From contig OY755038.1 in NCBI GenBank assembly GCA_963576565.1, positions 143,526,419 to 143,590,418 on the forward strand: a stretch of DNA of 64,000 bases. The letters run 5' to 3'. Shown in pieces: positions 30,869 through 40,945 of this stretch. Source of the stretch: Aspidapion aeneum. Taxonomy: Eukaryota > Arthropoda > Insecta > Coleoptera > Brentidae. Both the position numbers and the translations under genes were made by a program. The notes beneath the pieces were generated by a model. The model did no database searches, was not told where the DNA came from, and saw nothing but the letters and a program-made list of their open reading frames with translations. Every line of letters starts with the position of its first letter. The first letter of the stretch is position 1.

Positions 30869-31160
30869 TTTTTATATTTTTTCTTTCACTATTTTATTTT
30901 AATAAAAAGTCTTACCAAATATTATTTAATAAATCACTTATTGTTTTTCTTTGATACCCTATCCTCTTTTTGACTCATTTTATATAAAACTTATTTTGAA
31001 AAAAAATGTGTTATATCAATCAAAAATGCTTACTATAAACTATAAACATCTCCCAGTGTACAAAATTATTACAAAAGTTGCATCATATTTTTGTTAATTA
31101 GATAAAATAAGAACATGTGTGGGGTCACTAAGGTTATCCGATAAGATACTCGTGCAGTCA

Positions 31161-31635
31161 TTTTTTAAAAATATTTTATTTTTTAACACACAGAGAAAAT
31201 AACAGGCTATCCCGATTAATTTTAACAAATATTTCTAGAAATTATTTTATTTTTTAACCAACAATTACCTAGCTAAGGCCTTTTTCACATTAGGACTTAC
31301 CTAGCCCAGGCTAAGCGAGTGAAGTGGCTATCTTACTGGCTGGCACCTAACTCATTGCCAATAGGGCCTTTCAACAGCTAAGGCCTTACCTAGACCAGGC
31401 GAAGCTAGTGAAGTAGCTAGCTTACTAAAAAAACCACCTCATTTTACCTACTCTCTCGCTGGCACCTAACTCATTAGGGCCTTTCAACAGCCTCTGGTTG
31501 TTACGTCATTGCTGACAGCTTCTTGCACACTTCTTTTAGCCCCAAGGTCATACCAAGTTCACTTCTTCAGCAGCAGGTCATCCACTTCGGAGAAGTGGAT
31601 GGCATGTTACCAATTTATTTAGAACCTCCACTACT
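31161..31635 (-). repeat. Right terminal inverted repeat of the Polinton
   Basis: About 475 bp, reverse-complementary to the left TIR with very few differences (for example GGCATG versus GCTTGTT next to the outer 50 bp). The near identity of the arms implies either recent activity or arm-to-arm conversion. Confidence 0.93.
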
Positions 31636-31641
31636 GGAGTA

Positions 31642-32150
31642 CCAACGTCTAAACTGACAATACTAAGAGTTTAGAAGTTGGCATCTCAATTTTGTAAACA
31701 AAGAAAATTTTTAAGTAATTTCAACAAGAATCATATATTTATTTTTGAGTAGAATTTTTTTTTTAAACAAAAAATTAATATATTTGTTTAACTGTATAAA
31801 TTCCATTAACAAAAAAAAACAGATTTAAAAAGAAAATCCTGTTAAAATAGAAAACTGATTTAAAAATATTTTTCGATTATCAACAATTTTTTAAATTTTA
31901 GTTTTTTATTTAAAACTTGAATTTGTTTTACTGAAGCACGAAGCCGTTTTCCATGTGGGGAAATACACTTAGCAATTTTTTTACAGTATAAAAATTTATT
32001 TAAAATATTTTTACTCAAATATAATGATTTTATTTTTTATTTTTAAGTTTGTTTTTTGTTAGCGAAATTGCATAAAAGTTATTATTGTTTTTTTTTACTT
32101 TTGACTATTAAAATTTTGAAATTAGATTCTGGAAATTGGCTCAGTAATTT
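31642..32150. other. LARD interior right of the Polinton, no feature seen
   Basis: AT-rich sequence with poly-T and poly-A runs. It joins the left LARD interior directly once the Polinton and one GGAGTA are removed. No reading frame or repeat that I can name. Confidence 0.5.
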
Positions 32151-32765
32151 ATGGTTGTTTCCGGTAACAATTTATAACTCTGGAAACCGCCAAAAGTTAT
32201 AACTCCGAGATCCAAAACTGATGGTTAGTTTAAATCCAGTTATCTTCTAATATTTAATCTATTTTTTTTAAACACCTTCCTTAATTCAAGGGTGCTTTAA
32301 AAACACCTTATAACTTTGGAACCCACCATAATGTAGCAGTCATCAAGCCTTTAAGGAAGGAAACCGGTAATCAGTCAACTTATAACTTTGGAAAACGCCA
32401 AAAGTTATAAATTAGCAGCCAACCTGAAAAAAAAAACCGATGGTCAGTCAAAATCCAGATTAGAGTTTCTAAGATTACTCAAACCCTTTCTGTAATTCAG
32501 GGGTATTTCCGGCAACAATTTATAATTTTGGAAACCGCCAAAAGTTATAACTCCGAACTCCAAAACCCCATAATTAGTTTAAATCCTGATATATTCTAGG
32601 AGTTAATCTATTTTTTTTGAACCCCTGCAATAATTTAAGGACGCTTCAAAAATACCTTATAACTTTGGAACCCGCCCAAAAGTTATAATGCAGCTGCCAT
32701 CAAGCCTCTAAAGAAAGAAACCGGTAATCAGTCAACTTATAACTTTGAAAATCGCCAAAAGTTAT
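32150..32765 (+). repeat. Hairpin-bearing tandem array, left part
   Basis: Repeated core TTATAACTTTGGAAACCGCC followed by AAAAGTTATAA. It can fold into a hairpin with a 10-bp AT stem plus a GG/CC pair. Cores occur near 32167, 32307, 32377, 32518, 32657 and 32737, separated by 'gatggtcagt.aaatcc' and 'ctgtaattcaggggtatttcc' type spacers. A higher-order unit of about 350 bp is visible. BEL/Pao-1 inserted at the GTTAT inside one core; the array continues at 40092. Confidence 0.82.
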
Positions 32766-33525
32766 TGCTTCGTCCCGGCGTTTATTTTTAAGGTATAAAA
32801 TTTAGAGACATTTATCTAAATTAGAATGCTTTTTATTTTCTTTTTTTTTGCTAGAGTTATGCTAAAACTTTATACTTAAAGTTACTTTTATTTCTTGGTT
32901 TAAACTAATTTAGTTACTAAGATATGCCTTGCCTACAAAAAGGGTAAAAATTTGAATTTGCGCGGTGAATTATATGCTCAAGAATGCATTGACTTTACTT
33001 TATTATTTTTGCTTTTTCTACCTTGAGTATATCCATTTTCCATCCTTTTTTAATTTAAGTTTTCCCTAATTTTATACATACCTTTTTACTGCTGTATTGC
33101 TCATATATAGCAGTGCTCCAACGTCCGTCTTGCTATACGGAGCTTCATGCGAATATTTGGGGTACTCTCCATACCAGTGATATATATTGATCGCCAAGTG
33201 AAATCACATGCGTGCTTTTTTAAGACAGCGGTCGTGTATAAACATTTATGGATTGCTTTGAAGTGCTACTGCTACTACTTTGATTGGAATTATTTGGATT
33301 CGACTGTGCAGTTGTCCATGTACCAAGTTCCTTTCATCCAAGGGTAAGTCAAAGTGTTTTTGAGCTGCGTTTCTTTACAGTTTTTACTTATTCCCTATGC
33401 TACTATTCCTAACTAGAAACACAAAAGTGTAACCTAAGAGTGGGAACTATTGGACTGGAGATCCCTATTGCTACAGTTCGGTTGGTTTGTTGACTTTTTC
33501 ATGCGAAAGACGTCTCGACCGACCA
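32766..33525 (+). repeat. 5' LTR of BEL/Pao-1
   Basis: 760 bp, ending CGACCA. The TATA box (TATATA, 33104-33109) is followed by GCAGTGCTCC and an initiator-like region. The 66-codon frame inside is duplicated in the 3' LTR and is not a gene. Confidence 0.96.
33104..33109 (+). promoter_or_regulatory. TATA box of BEL/Pao-1
   Basis: CATATATAGCAG about 420 bp upstream of the LTR end and 940 bp upstream of the polyprotein ATG. It is identical in the 3' LTR. Confidence 0.6.
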
Positions 33526-33530
33526 TTTTT

Positions 33531-33548
33531 TGGTCCTTCGAGCCGGAT
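33531..33548 (+). other. Primer-binding site, tRNA-Tyr type
   Basis: TGGTCCTTCGAGCCGGAT begins 5 bp after the LTR. It complements the conserved 3' end of eukaryotic tRNA-Tyr (whose 5' end begins CCTTCGA), as recalled. Confidence 0.75.
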
Positions 33549-34050
33549 TTCCCGTTCTGCGTAATAGGTGCTCTCAGAGTTGCATAATTGTGTTTGAAGT
33601 TAGGACTTTACTTTGCGTCTTTTTGAGACAAGGCATATCTAGGTTTTACATTTTATCTACGGTGTGTCTATTGTACGTTGCACGTACCAACTTGCATTGC
33701 ATTTTTTAATTGTGCAATATACAAATTGCATAAAAATTTTGAAAAATTTATTTTTTTTCAAAATTAAAAATTATTGCGCTGTCGATGTATGTAAGGCTTG
33801 CGTTTCCTTGCGTACCTACACAAATATAGAAACTCTTATCAGTTGCTAAATTTTTTGTGCATATTTTTTAGCATTTATACTTTTTGCTAAAAACTTGCTG
33901 TTCTTTACTCGATATTTGCTAAAAGCCGCTGGCCTTTTAATATTGCTTTGAATCTTGGTTTACGAGGGAATTTGAAAAGTAGTACGATATATTTTTTAAA
34001 TTTGCTTCCCTTATTAACTATTGCTTTACTGTACACTTTAACCTTTTAAA

Positions 34051-37000
34051 ATGGTAAACGATACCGAAAAAAAGGTAAGCTCGGCTAAGGCCTTGCGTCA
34101 AACTGCAGTCAATCAGTTGAGTGTGCTTGAACACTATGCCAATCAGGCGAAAACAAATCCAGCTGCTCACACAAAGTTTAAAGTTAACTTTAAAAAACTT
34201 TCTTCTTGTTGTAAGAGCTTTGAAAAGCATCATAATGCTTTACTGATCTTGATTTCAGACGATTCTGAAGCTCTGGAAGCTCAGAATAAAATACAAAAAG
34301 ATTTTTTGGATAGATGCGTAGAGGTTGAGGCTTTGCACTATGATTTATTTGAGGTGGAGGCTGAAGAAATAAATCGAAGCCACAATGAGGTAAATAATCA
34401 AACAATTATTTTTCCGGAACCAGAATTTTCTCTTCCCAAGTTAAATGTCCCTCCTTTTTCGGGCGATGTTGAGGAGTTTCCAAGCTTTATTGAGATTTAC
34501 AATGCGGTTGTACATACGCGTAAGAGCTCGGACATTGAGAAGTTTAAATATTTACGTACGATTTTAAGAGGCCCTGCTTTAAATTTAATTAAAAATATAC
34601 CTCTTGAAGGAAATAATTATTTACTTTGCTACGATACGCTGATTTCCAGATATGACAATAAGCGCTTGCGTGCGGTTTCTTACTGGAAATCTATCGAAAA
34701 CTCACCTCGGCTATCCAATGATGATGTTTTAGAATTGCGCAAAATGCTAGATACGTTCAAGGAAAACCTTGATTGCTTAAAAAATATGGGATATGCGACC
34801 CATAGTTGGTGCTTTATTACTGCGAACATGCTTTTGGATCGATTAGATCTCGGAACGCGTAAGTTATTTGAACTAAATCACGCTTCTAAGTTAATGTTAA
34901 AATACGAAGATATTTACAAATTTTTAGAGCAACATTGCACGGCTCTTGAATCTTTATCTTTGTCTATGAAACAAGATATTGTTCAAAACTCACGACCAGG
35001 GAACTTCTCGAGATCCCCCCGTAATCCACGAAATAAAACAGTTTTACTTGCGAACAGACAGTCACAAAAAACTCCAAATTCCAAACAAAACACGTGTTTC
35101 TACTGCAAAGCAAAAAATACACATCTGATTTTTAGCTGTGAATCTTTTTTAACGAAACCAATTCAAGAACGCATTGATTTTATTAGAAATAATAAGGGAT
35201 GCACCAACTGCATGGCTAGTTTTCATCAAGTAAACTCGTGCACTTCACAAAAAAGATGTAGATTTTGTTTTTTGAATCACCACAGTCTTTTATGCCTAAA
35301 AAATAACTCCCCAGCTTCGGTGATTGCTTCTTCTTCTGTGACGTCTAGTGGATCACAAACTAACCCCGTAGAAAATCAGATTACTGAAAATAAATCTATT
35401 CACGCGGGTACTGTGCTTGGCGACTATGACACGTTGCTTTGCACTGCTTTGCTGCACATCCGTGATGCATACGGAAATTGGCACGAAATACGCGCCATCT
35501 TGGATAATGGCGCCATGTGCTCCTTTATAACGAAAAAATGTGCGAATGCACTCGGACTTCCTAAATCCAACATTTCGCTTAATGTAAACGGTTTAGGAGA
35601 TATGTCTACTACTGCGCGCCATGCGGTGCACTGTAAAATTGCTGCTATCGATAATAAATTGAAAATTTTTAGTCTAGAACCTGTATTAGTAGACCAAGTT
35701 TGCGATAAAATGCCAAGTGTATCTTTTAACCAAAATTCTTTGCACTACTTAACTGGTCTAAAATTAGCTGATCCCAGTTGGTATAATCAAGCTGGAATTC
35801 AGCTTCTTATTGGCGCGGACCTTTATGGATCACTTTTAGAAGAAGGTAGACTTTATTTCGGTCCAGACACCCCCTCTTGTATTAATACAGTCTTCGGATG
35901 GACTTTGCTCGGAAAAATGCCTCGGCAAAATGCTGCTTTTGCATCAAAAAATATTTCTACTTTTATGGCAACTATTTCCACTCCTGATTTAAATAATACT
36001 TTGCAAAAATTCTGGGAGTTGGAAGAGGTTCCTACGGTGGAGAAAAATTCACCTTCAGATATTTTTTGCGAAAAATATTTTGAAAAAACTACTATACGCG
36101 ATGTGGACGGTAAATACACCGTTTCGTTGCCTTTTAAAATCAATCCCGTTGATTTCGGCGATACCCGAACCCTTGCTTTGCGTCGGTTGTACTCGCTTGA
36201 AAAACGTTTACTAAATGATAAAAAATTATTTACTTCTTACTCACAAGTAATGCAAGAATACTTGGATATGGGTCACATGCGTGCAGTTTCACCCCCTAAT
36301 AACTCAGAAATTCATGAATATTTTTATATTGCTCACCATGCGGTTATAAAAGAAAGCTCGAGTAGCACGCCTGTTCGTCTTGTCTTTGACGCATCGAGTC
36401 ATTCTTTAAATAAGCCTAGCCTAAATCAAGCCCTTCACACGGGTCCTAAACTACAAGGAGATTTAGTTAAAATTTTGCTTAATTTTCGGCTACATAAATA
36501 TTGTTTTATTAGCGATATTTCTAAAATGTACAGAATGATAAATGTGGAGGAAAATCAACATAAATACCAACGAATTTTATGGCGTTTTAATTCTGAAGAA
36601 TCGGTGCAAGATTACGAATTAAAAACTTTGACTTTCGGGGTAAACTGTTCTCCATATTTAGCAATTCGAACCTTGCTTAAATTAGCCGATGATTATCAAG
36701 ACTTACCGTTGGCTTCTGCGATTTTAAAGGACAGCGTCTATATAGACGACTGCGTAGTAAGTTGCAATGATTTTGATCAAATCATGCTTATGAAAAATCA
36801 ATTAATTGAGTTATTAGGGCGAGGTGGATTTGAACTGAAAAAATGGGCATCAAACGAACCCAAATTGCTTGCAGACTTGCCTGCAACCCACATACAAACC
36901 AAAGACTTTTCTTTGGATCGAGAGGATGCAAACTCTCTAAAAATTTTAGGCTTGAGGTGGAACCCTCAAAGTGATAACTTTTTTTATTCTTTTAATTATA

Positions 37001-39357
37001 ATACAAAAATTTGCACTAAGCGTAATTTGCTTAGTACCCTTGCGAAATGCTTTGACCCTTTAGGTTTTCTTACACCGGTTACGTTTTTTGCAAAAAATTT
37101 AATCCAGTACTTATGGTTTATAAAGTTAGATTGGGATCAGTTAGCACCCCCGGAAATAATTTCCAAGTGGAAAAAATTCGAGGAAGAACTCAAATTATTT
37201 TCTGATTTTTATATCCCAAGAATGATTGATCTCTCTAATTTTCAATTTTGTCAAATTGTTGGATTTAGCGATGCATCCGAGCGCGGTATGTGTGCGGCGG
37301 TTTATTTTCGTATTGTTTATCAAAACGGAGATATTAAAACGTATTTTGTGTGCGCAAAATCGAAAGTCGCTCCCATAAAAAGAATCAGTATTTCCCGTTT
37401 GGAGCTCTGTGCGGCAGTTTTGCTAGCTAAACTCATTCAATTTATTCAAAATACTTTTGCTAATAAAATTGCTTTTCAAAATACCATTGCTTTTACGGAT
37501 AGTATGGTAGCGCTCTCTTGGATCAAAGGATCACCACATGCGTGGCGCACTTTTGTATCCAACCGAGTCACATACATACAAGAAAAAATTCAGCCTTGCG
37601 ATTGGAACCATGTTCCTTCTGAATTAAACGCCGCGGACCCCGGGTCACGTGGTCTATTGCCTGCAGATTTAATTAATTGTTCCCTTTGGTGGCAAGGACC
37701 CGAGTTCCTTTGTAAGCCACAAGAGACATGGGATTTTACTAAAAATAATATTACAACACCCAAAGAAGCTCTGGAAGAGGAGCGAAAATTGGTGTTTGCT
37801 GCAACAATTGAACCAAATTTTTTGGATTGTCTGCTTAACAAATTTTCAAATTTTTTGCGTTTAATTAGACTTGTTGCTTTTATACTACGTTTTATTCACA
37901 ATCTTCGCGCGCGTAAATTTAATAATGAGAAAATTATTATTAATTCTACGTGGTTAATACAATATGAGTTACAAAATGCAATATTTGTGCTTATAAAACA
38001 CGTGCAAAATAAATATTTTCAAAACGAGATTTCTTTACTTGTCGATAATAAACCGTTGCCAAAGGTTTTTAGAAAATTAAATCCGTTTTTGGATCAAAAT
38101 GATATTTTACGCATTGGCGGAAGATTATGCAATTCGGAATTAGATTATGACAAAAAATTTCCTATACTTTTACCCGGTGATTCTCAATTTACAAAGTTAT
38201 TGATTGCGCATACTCACGAGAAACATATGCATACCGGCATAAACACGACTTTATTTTTACTTTTTCAAAATTATTGGATTTTTGCAGCTAAAAGGCATAT
38301 AAGAAAAATAATTTCGCGTTGTTCTACATGCTGGCGCACGCGCCCCAGTAATTATCAACCCCCTGTTGGTAATTTGCCAAAATTTCGCGTTTCACAAGCA
38401 AAAGCTTTTCAACACGTTGGCGTTGATCTTACGGGAAGTTTTGCTATTACAATGAGCCGCATGCGCGGTGCAAAACGACTTAAGGCTTATGTCGTTCTAT
38501 TTATTTGCGGTTGTACGAAGGCGGTACACTTAGAAATTGTGTCAGACTTATCGGCAGACGCTTTTATGGCAGCATTCAGACGTTTTATGGCCAGAAGAGG
38601 ACGCGTGGAAGTAGTCTACTCGGATAACGCGTCAAATTTTACGCTTTCTGCTAAAATGCTTAACGAGATGTTTGCTGAAGTTGCTAATCGCGAATCAATT
38701 CGTTGGCACTTCAACCCTCCATCCGCACCCCACATGGGCGGTTTGTGGGAAAGTAACATCAAAAGTGCAAAGTCTCATTTACTACGAGTAATTGGAGAAC
38801 AGGTGCTTACTTTTGAGGAGCTTTATACTGTGGTTACGCAAGTAGAAGCTATCCTCAATTCTAGGCCTTTGTGTCCAGTCAGCACAGATCCAAATGATTT
38901 GACTGCACTGACGCCCGGTCATTTCCTTAGCCTGGAACCACTTACGACTGTTCCAGACCTCGATTTTGACCAAGTGCCTTTAAATAGGCTTTCTCGGTGG
39001 CAGTTGCTGCAAAAACTGCATCGCGATTTTTGGCGTAGATGGCACAGAGATTACTTACATACATTGCAACAGCACGCTAAAGTGAATCAAGACAAAATTG
39101 ATCCCATTGCGATTGATACGATGGTTTTGATCAAAGATGATCAAACCACTCCCTTACATTGGGTATTAGGAAGAGTAGTAGGATTGCACCCTGGTACTGA
39201 TAATGTAGTAAGAGTTGCTACAGTTAAAACCTCCAAAGGTTTATTCAAGAGGCCTTTGGTGAAATTGTGCCCTCTCCCTAATGCTGAGTTCAGAAAATAC
39301 CATGCCCTGGGTATTTTCAGGGGGGCCGGAATGCTTCGTCCCGGCGTTTATTTTTAA
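34051..39357 (+). CDS. gag-pol: BEL/Pao Gag-Pol polyprotein, 1768 aa, intact
   Basis: Single frame from ATG 34051. Gag has a DUF1759-type domain (PPFSGDVEEFPSFIEIYNAVV, about residues 130-290) and Cys/His knuckles (CFYC, CTNC, CRFC; about 350-415). The aspartic protease carries ILDNGAMCSF with Asp485; the usual DSG/DTG is DNG here. The reverse transcriptase has YIDD at 897-900. RNase H has FSDAS (Asp1074) and FTDS. Integrase has an H2C2 zinc domain (HEKHMHTG...CSTC) and Asp1459, Asp1525 and Glu1567. A DUF5641-type C-terminal domain ends in KRPLVKLCPLP. The stop lies 26 bp inside the 3' LTR, so the last residues are LTR-encoded and the purine tract GGGGGG lies within the coding sequence. No envelope frame. 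Confidence 0.96.
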   Translation: MVNDTEKKVSSAKALRQTAVNQLSVLEHYANQAKTNPAAHTKFKVNFKKLSSCCKSFEKHHNALLILISDDSEALEAQNKIQKDFLDRCVEVEALHYDLFEVEAEEINRSHNEVNNQTIIFPEPEFSLPKLNVPPFSGDVEEFPSFIEIYNAVVHTRKSSDIEKFKYLRTILRGPALNLIKNIPLEGNNYLLCYDTLISRYDNKRLRAVSYWKSIENSPRLSNDDVLELRKMLDTFKENLDCLKNMGYATHSWCFITANMLLDRLDLGTRKLFELNHASKLMLKYEDIYKFLEQHCTALESLSLSMKQDIVQNSRPGNFSRSPRNPRNKTVLLANRQSQKTPNSKQNTCFYCKAKNTHLIFSCESFLTKPIQERIDFIRNNKGCTNCMASFHQVNSCTSQKRCRFCFLNHHSLLCLKNNSPASVIASSSVTSSGSQTNPVENQITENKSIHAGTVLGDYDTLLCTALLHIRDAYGNWHEIRAILDNGAMCSFITKKCANALGLPKSNISLNVNGLGDMSTTARHAVHCKIAAIDNKLKIFSLEPVLVDQVCDKMPSVSFNQNSLHYLTGLKLADPSWYNQAGIQLLIGADLYGSLLEEGRLYFGPDTPSCINTVFGWTLLGKMPRQNAAFASKNISTFMATISTPDLNNTLQKFWELEEVPTVEKNSPSDIFCEKYFEKTTIRDVDGKYTVSLPFKINPVDFGDTRTLALRRLYSLEKRLLNDKKLFTSYSQVMQEYLDMGHMRAVSPPNNSEIHEYFYIAHHAVIKESSSSTPVRLVFDASSHSLNKPSLNQALHTGPKLQGDLVKILLNFRLHKYCFISDISKMYRMINVEENQHKYQRILWRFNSEESVQDYELKTLTFGVNCSPYLAIRTLLKLADDYQDLPLASAILKDSVYIDDCVVSCNDFDQIMLMKNQLIELLGRGGFELKKWASNEPKLLADLPATHIQTKDFSLDREDANSLKILGLRWNPQSDNFFYSFNYNTKICTKRNLLSTLAKCFDPLGFLTPVTFFAKNLIQYLWFIKLDWDQLAPPEIISKWKKFEEELKLFSDFYIPRMIDLSNFQFCQIVGFSDASERGMCAAVYFRIVYQNGDIKTYFVCAKSKVAPIKRISISRLELCAAVLLAKLIQFIQNTFANKIAFQNTIAFTDSMVALSWIKGSPHAWRTFVSNRVTYIQEKIQPCDWNHVPSELNAADPGSRGLLPADLINCSLWWQGPEFLCKPQETWDFTKNNITTPKEALEEERKLVFAATIEPNFLDCLLNKFSNFLRLIRLVAFILRFIHNLRARKFNNEKIIINSTWLIQYELQNAIFVLIKHVQNKYFQNEISLLVDNKPLPKVFRKLNPFLDQNDILRIGGRLCNSELDYDKKFPILLPGDSQFTKLLIAHTHEKHMHTGINTTLFLLFQNYWIFAAKRHIRKIISRCSTCWRTRPSNYQPPVGNLPKFRVSQAKAFQHVGVDLTGSFAITMSRMRGAKRLKAYVVLFICGCTKAVHLEIVSDLSADAFMAAFRRFMARRGRVEVVYSDNASNFTLSAKMLNEMFAEVANRESIRWHFNPPSAPHMGGLWESNIKSAKSHLLRVIGEQVLTFEELYTVVTQVEAILNSRPLCPVSTDPNDLTALTPGHFLSLEPLTTVPDLDFDQVPLNRLSRWQLLQKLHRDFWRRWHRDYLHTLQQHAKVNQDKIDPIAIDTMVLIKDDQTTPLHWVLGRVVGLHPGTDNVVRVATVKTSKGLFKRPLVKLCPLPNAEFRKYHALGIFRGAGMLRPGVYF

Positions 39358-40091
39358 GGTATAAAATTTAGAGACATTTATCTAAATTAGAATGCTTTTT
39401 ATTTTCTTTTTTTTTGCTAGAGTTATGCTAAAACTTTATACTTAAAGTTACTTTTATTTCTTGGTTTAAACTAATTTAGTTACTAAGATATGCCTTGCCT
39501 ACAAAAAGGGTAAAAATTTGAATTTGCGCGGTGAATTATATGCTCAAGAATGCATTGACTTTACTTTATTATTTTTGCTTTTTCTACCTTGAGTATATCC
39601 ATTTTCCATCCTTTTTTAGTTTAAGTTTTCCCTAATTTTATACATACCTTTTTACTGCTGTATTGCTCATATATAGCAGTGCTCCAACGTCCGTCTTGCT
39701 ATACGGAGCTTCATGCGAATATTTGGGGTACTCTCCATACCAGTGATATATATTGATCGCCAAGTGAAATCACATGCGTGCTTTTTTAAGACAGCGGTCG
39801 TGTATAAACATTTATGGATTGCTTTGAAGTGCTACTGCTACTACTTTGATTGGAATTATTTGGATTCGACTGTGCAGTTGTCCATGTACCAAGTTCCTTT
39901 CATCCAAGGGTAAGTCAAAGTGTTTTTGAGCTGCGTTTCTTTACAGTTTTTACTTATTCCCTATGCTACTATTCCTAACTAGAAACACAAAAGTGTAACC
40001 TAAGAGTGGGAACTATTGGACTGGAGATCCCTATTGCTACAGTTCGGTTGGTTTGTTGACTTTTTCATGCGAAAGACGTCTCGACCGACCA
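39332..40091 (+). repeat. 3' LTR of BEL/Pao-1
   Basis: 760 bp. Preceded by CAGGGGGGCCGGAA (polypurine tract, inside the polyprotein frame) and followed by the target duplication GTTAT. Confidence 0.96.
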
Positions 40092-40545
40092 GTTATAACT
40101 CAGCAGCCTCTGGAGAAAAAAACCGATGATCAATCAACTTATAACTTTGGAAACCGCCAAACGTTATAACTTAGCAGTCAACATGTAGAAAATATCTGAT
40201 GGTCAGTCAAAATCCAGACTCGGAGATAATATTACTTAAATCCTTTCTGTAATCCCGGGGTATTCCCGGCAACAACTTATAACTTTGGAAACCGCCAAAA
40301 GTTATAACTTCTAGATCCAAAACATGATGGTCACTATAAATACAGTACTTCCGATGCTTCAGTAAACAACTTATAACTTTGGAATCCACCAAAAGTTATA
40401 ATGTAGCAGCCACCCTGTAGAAAAATCCGATGGTCAGTCAAAATCCCTTCTGTAATTCGGGGGTATTTCCGGAAAAAGAAAAAAAAACTTATAACTTTGG
40501 AAACCGCCAAAAGTTATAACTCCAAGATCCAAAACCCGATGGTCC
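40092..40545 (+). repeat. Hairpin-bearing tandem array, right part
   Basis: Continuation of the array interrupted by BEL/Pao-1. Cores lie near 40140, 40277, 40376 and 40492, with the same GATGGTCAGTCAAAATCC spacers as on the left. Confidence 0.82.
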
Positions 40546-40709
40546 GGGTACCACCCCTGGTCAATTAATACCGCAAACTCACTCCAAAGCTGTTCTGAAG
40601 TTACCGAGTCTACTTCGATTAGCTCAACTTGATGAATTTTGACGTAGCGTCAGTAGCACTATAAGCCCGTTCGCAAACTCCGACTTAACCTCAAGGCAGA
40701 ACCATCCGC

Positions 40710-40945
40710 ATGAACAATAAAGTAGATCTAACCAGTACACTTTCCGAACAGCTCTTTTCAGAGCTTAAGGGTGTTGTAAATTACAATGTATACAATTGAG
40801 GAAACCCCCATACTAGCTCCTAAGGAGGTAACACAAATGGAAATGACCGACTTTGTAACCGCGGTCGCCAGTATCCCATTAGAAAATTTTAACAATTTGT
40901 TATGAAAAATTGTTACTCAGATCCGATCCAAAGTGGTCTAGTTGT
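40710..40945 (+). pseudogene. Possible coding relic in the LARD interior
   Basis: Base composition becomes more balanced here than in the arrays. Two overlapping frames give sensible peptides: 40710-40799 (MNNKVDLTSTLSEQLFSEL...) and, one shift later, 40788-40904 (TIEETPILAPKEVTQMEMTD). Together they could be the remnant of one acidic, helical protein, possibly a gag fragment, but nothing is diagnostic. Confidence 0.25.

Larger units (their letters stand above)
14819..31635 (+). mobile_element. Polinton/Maverick DNA transposon, 16.8 kb, inactivated copy
   Basis: Ends AG...CT with long terminal inverted repeats. The 6-bp target duplication GGAGTA lies at 14813-14818 and 31636-31641, the hallmark of Polintons. 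The gene set includes chromodomain integrase, DUF8207-like protein, packaging ATPase, PLA2-like/protease fusion, minor capsid, major capsid and protein-primed PolB, plus several small proteins. It lies inside the LARD interior. Integrase, ATPase, major capsid, PolB and one small gene are each broken by point lesions, while other frames are intact. The loss of function is therefore recent. Confidence 0.96.
32766..40091 (+). mobile_element. BEL/Pao-1: intact, young BEL/Pao LTR retrotransposon
   Basis: 7326 bp, TGCTTCG...CGACCA, target duplication GTTAT at 32761-32765 and 40092-40096. Two 760-bp LTRs are identical apart from one base that I can find (A/G in the TTTTTTA(A/G)TTTAAG segment). A tRNA-Tyr-type primer site and one uninterrupted polyprotein frame are present. 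It inserted into the hairpin array of the LARD element. Everything needed for autonomous transposition is present in sequence, making this the youngest and most probably active unit in the window. Confidence 0.97.

Noticed and set aside
33147..33347. 66-codon frame, repeated at 39713-39913
   Set aside because: Lies in both BEL/Pao-1 LTRs between the TATA box and the LTR end; identity simply reflects LTR identity.
34051..39357. BEL/Pao-1 polyprotein as the missing coding part of the LARD element
   Set aside because: It has its own LTRs, primer site (tRNA-Tyr rather than tRNA-Lys) and 5-bp target duplication, so it is a separate insertion.
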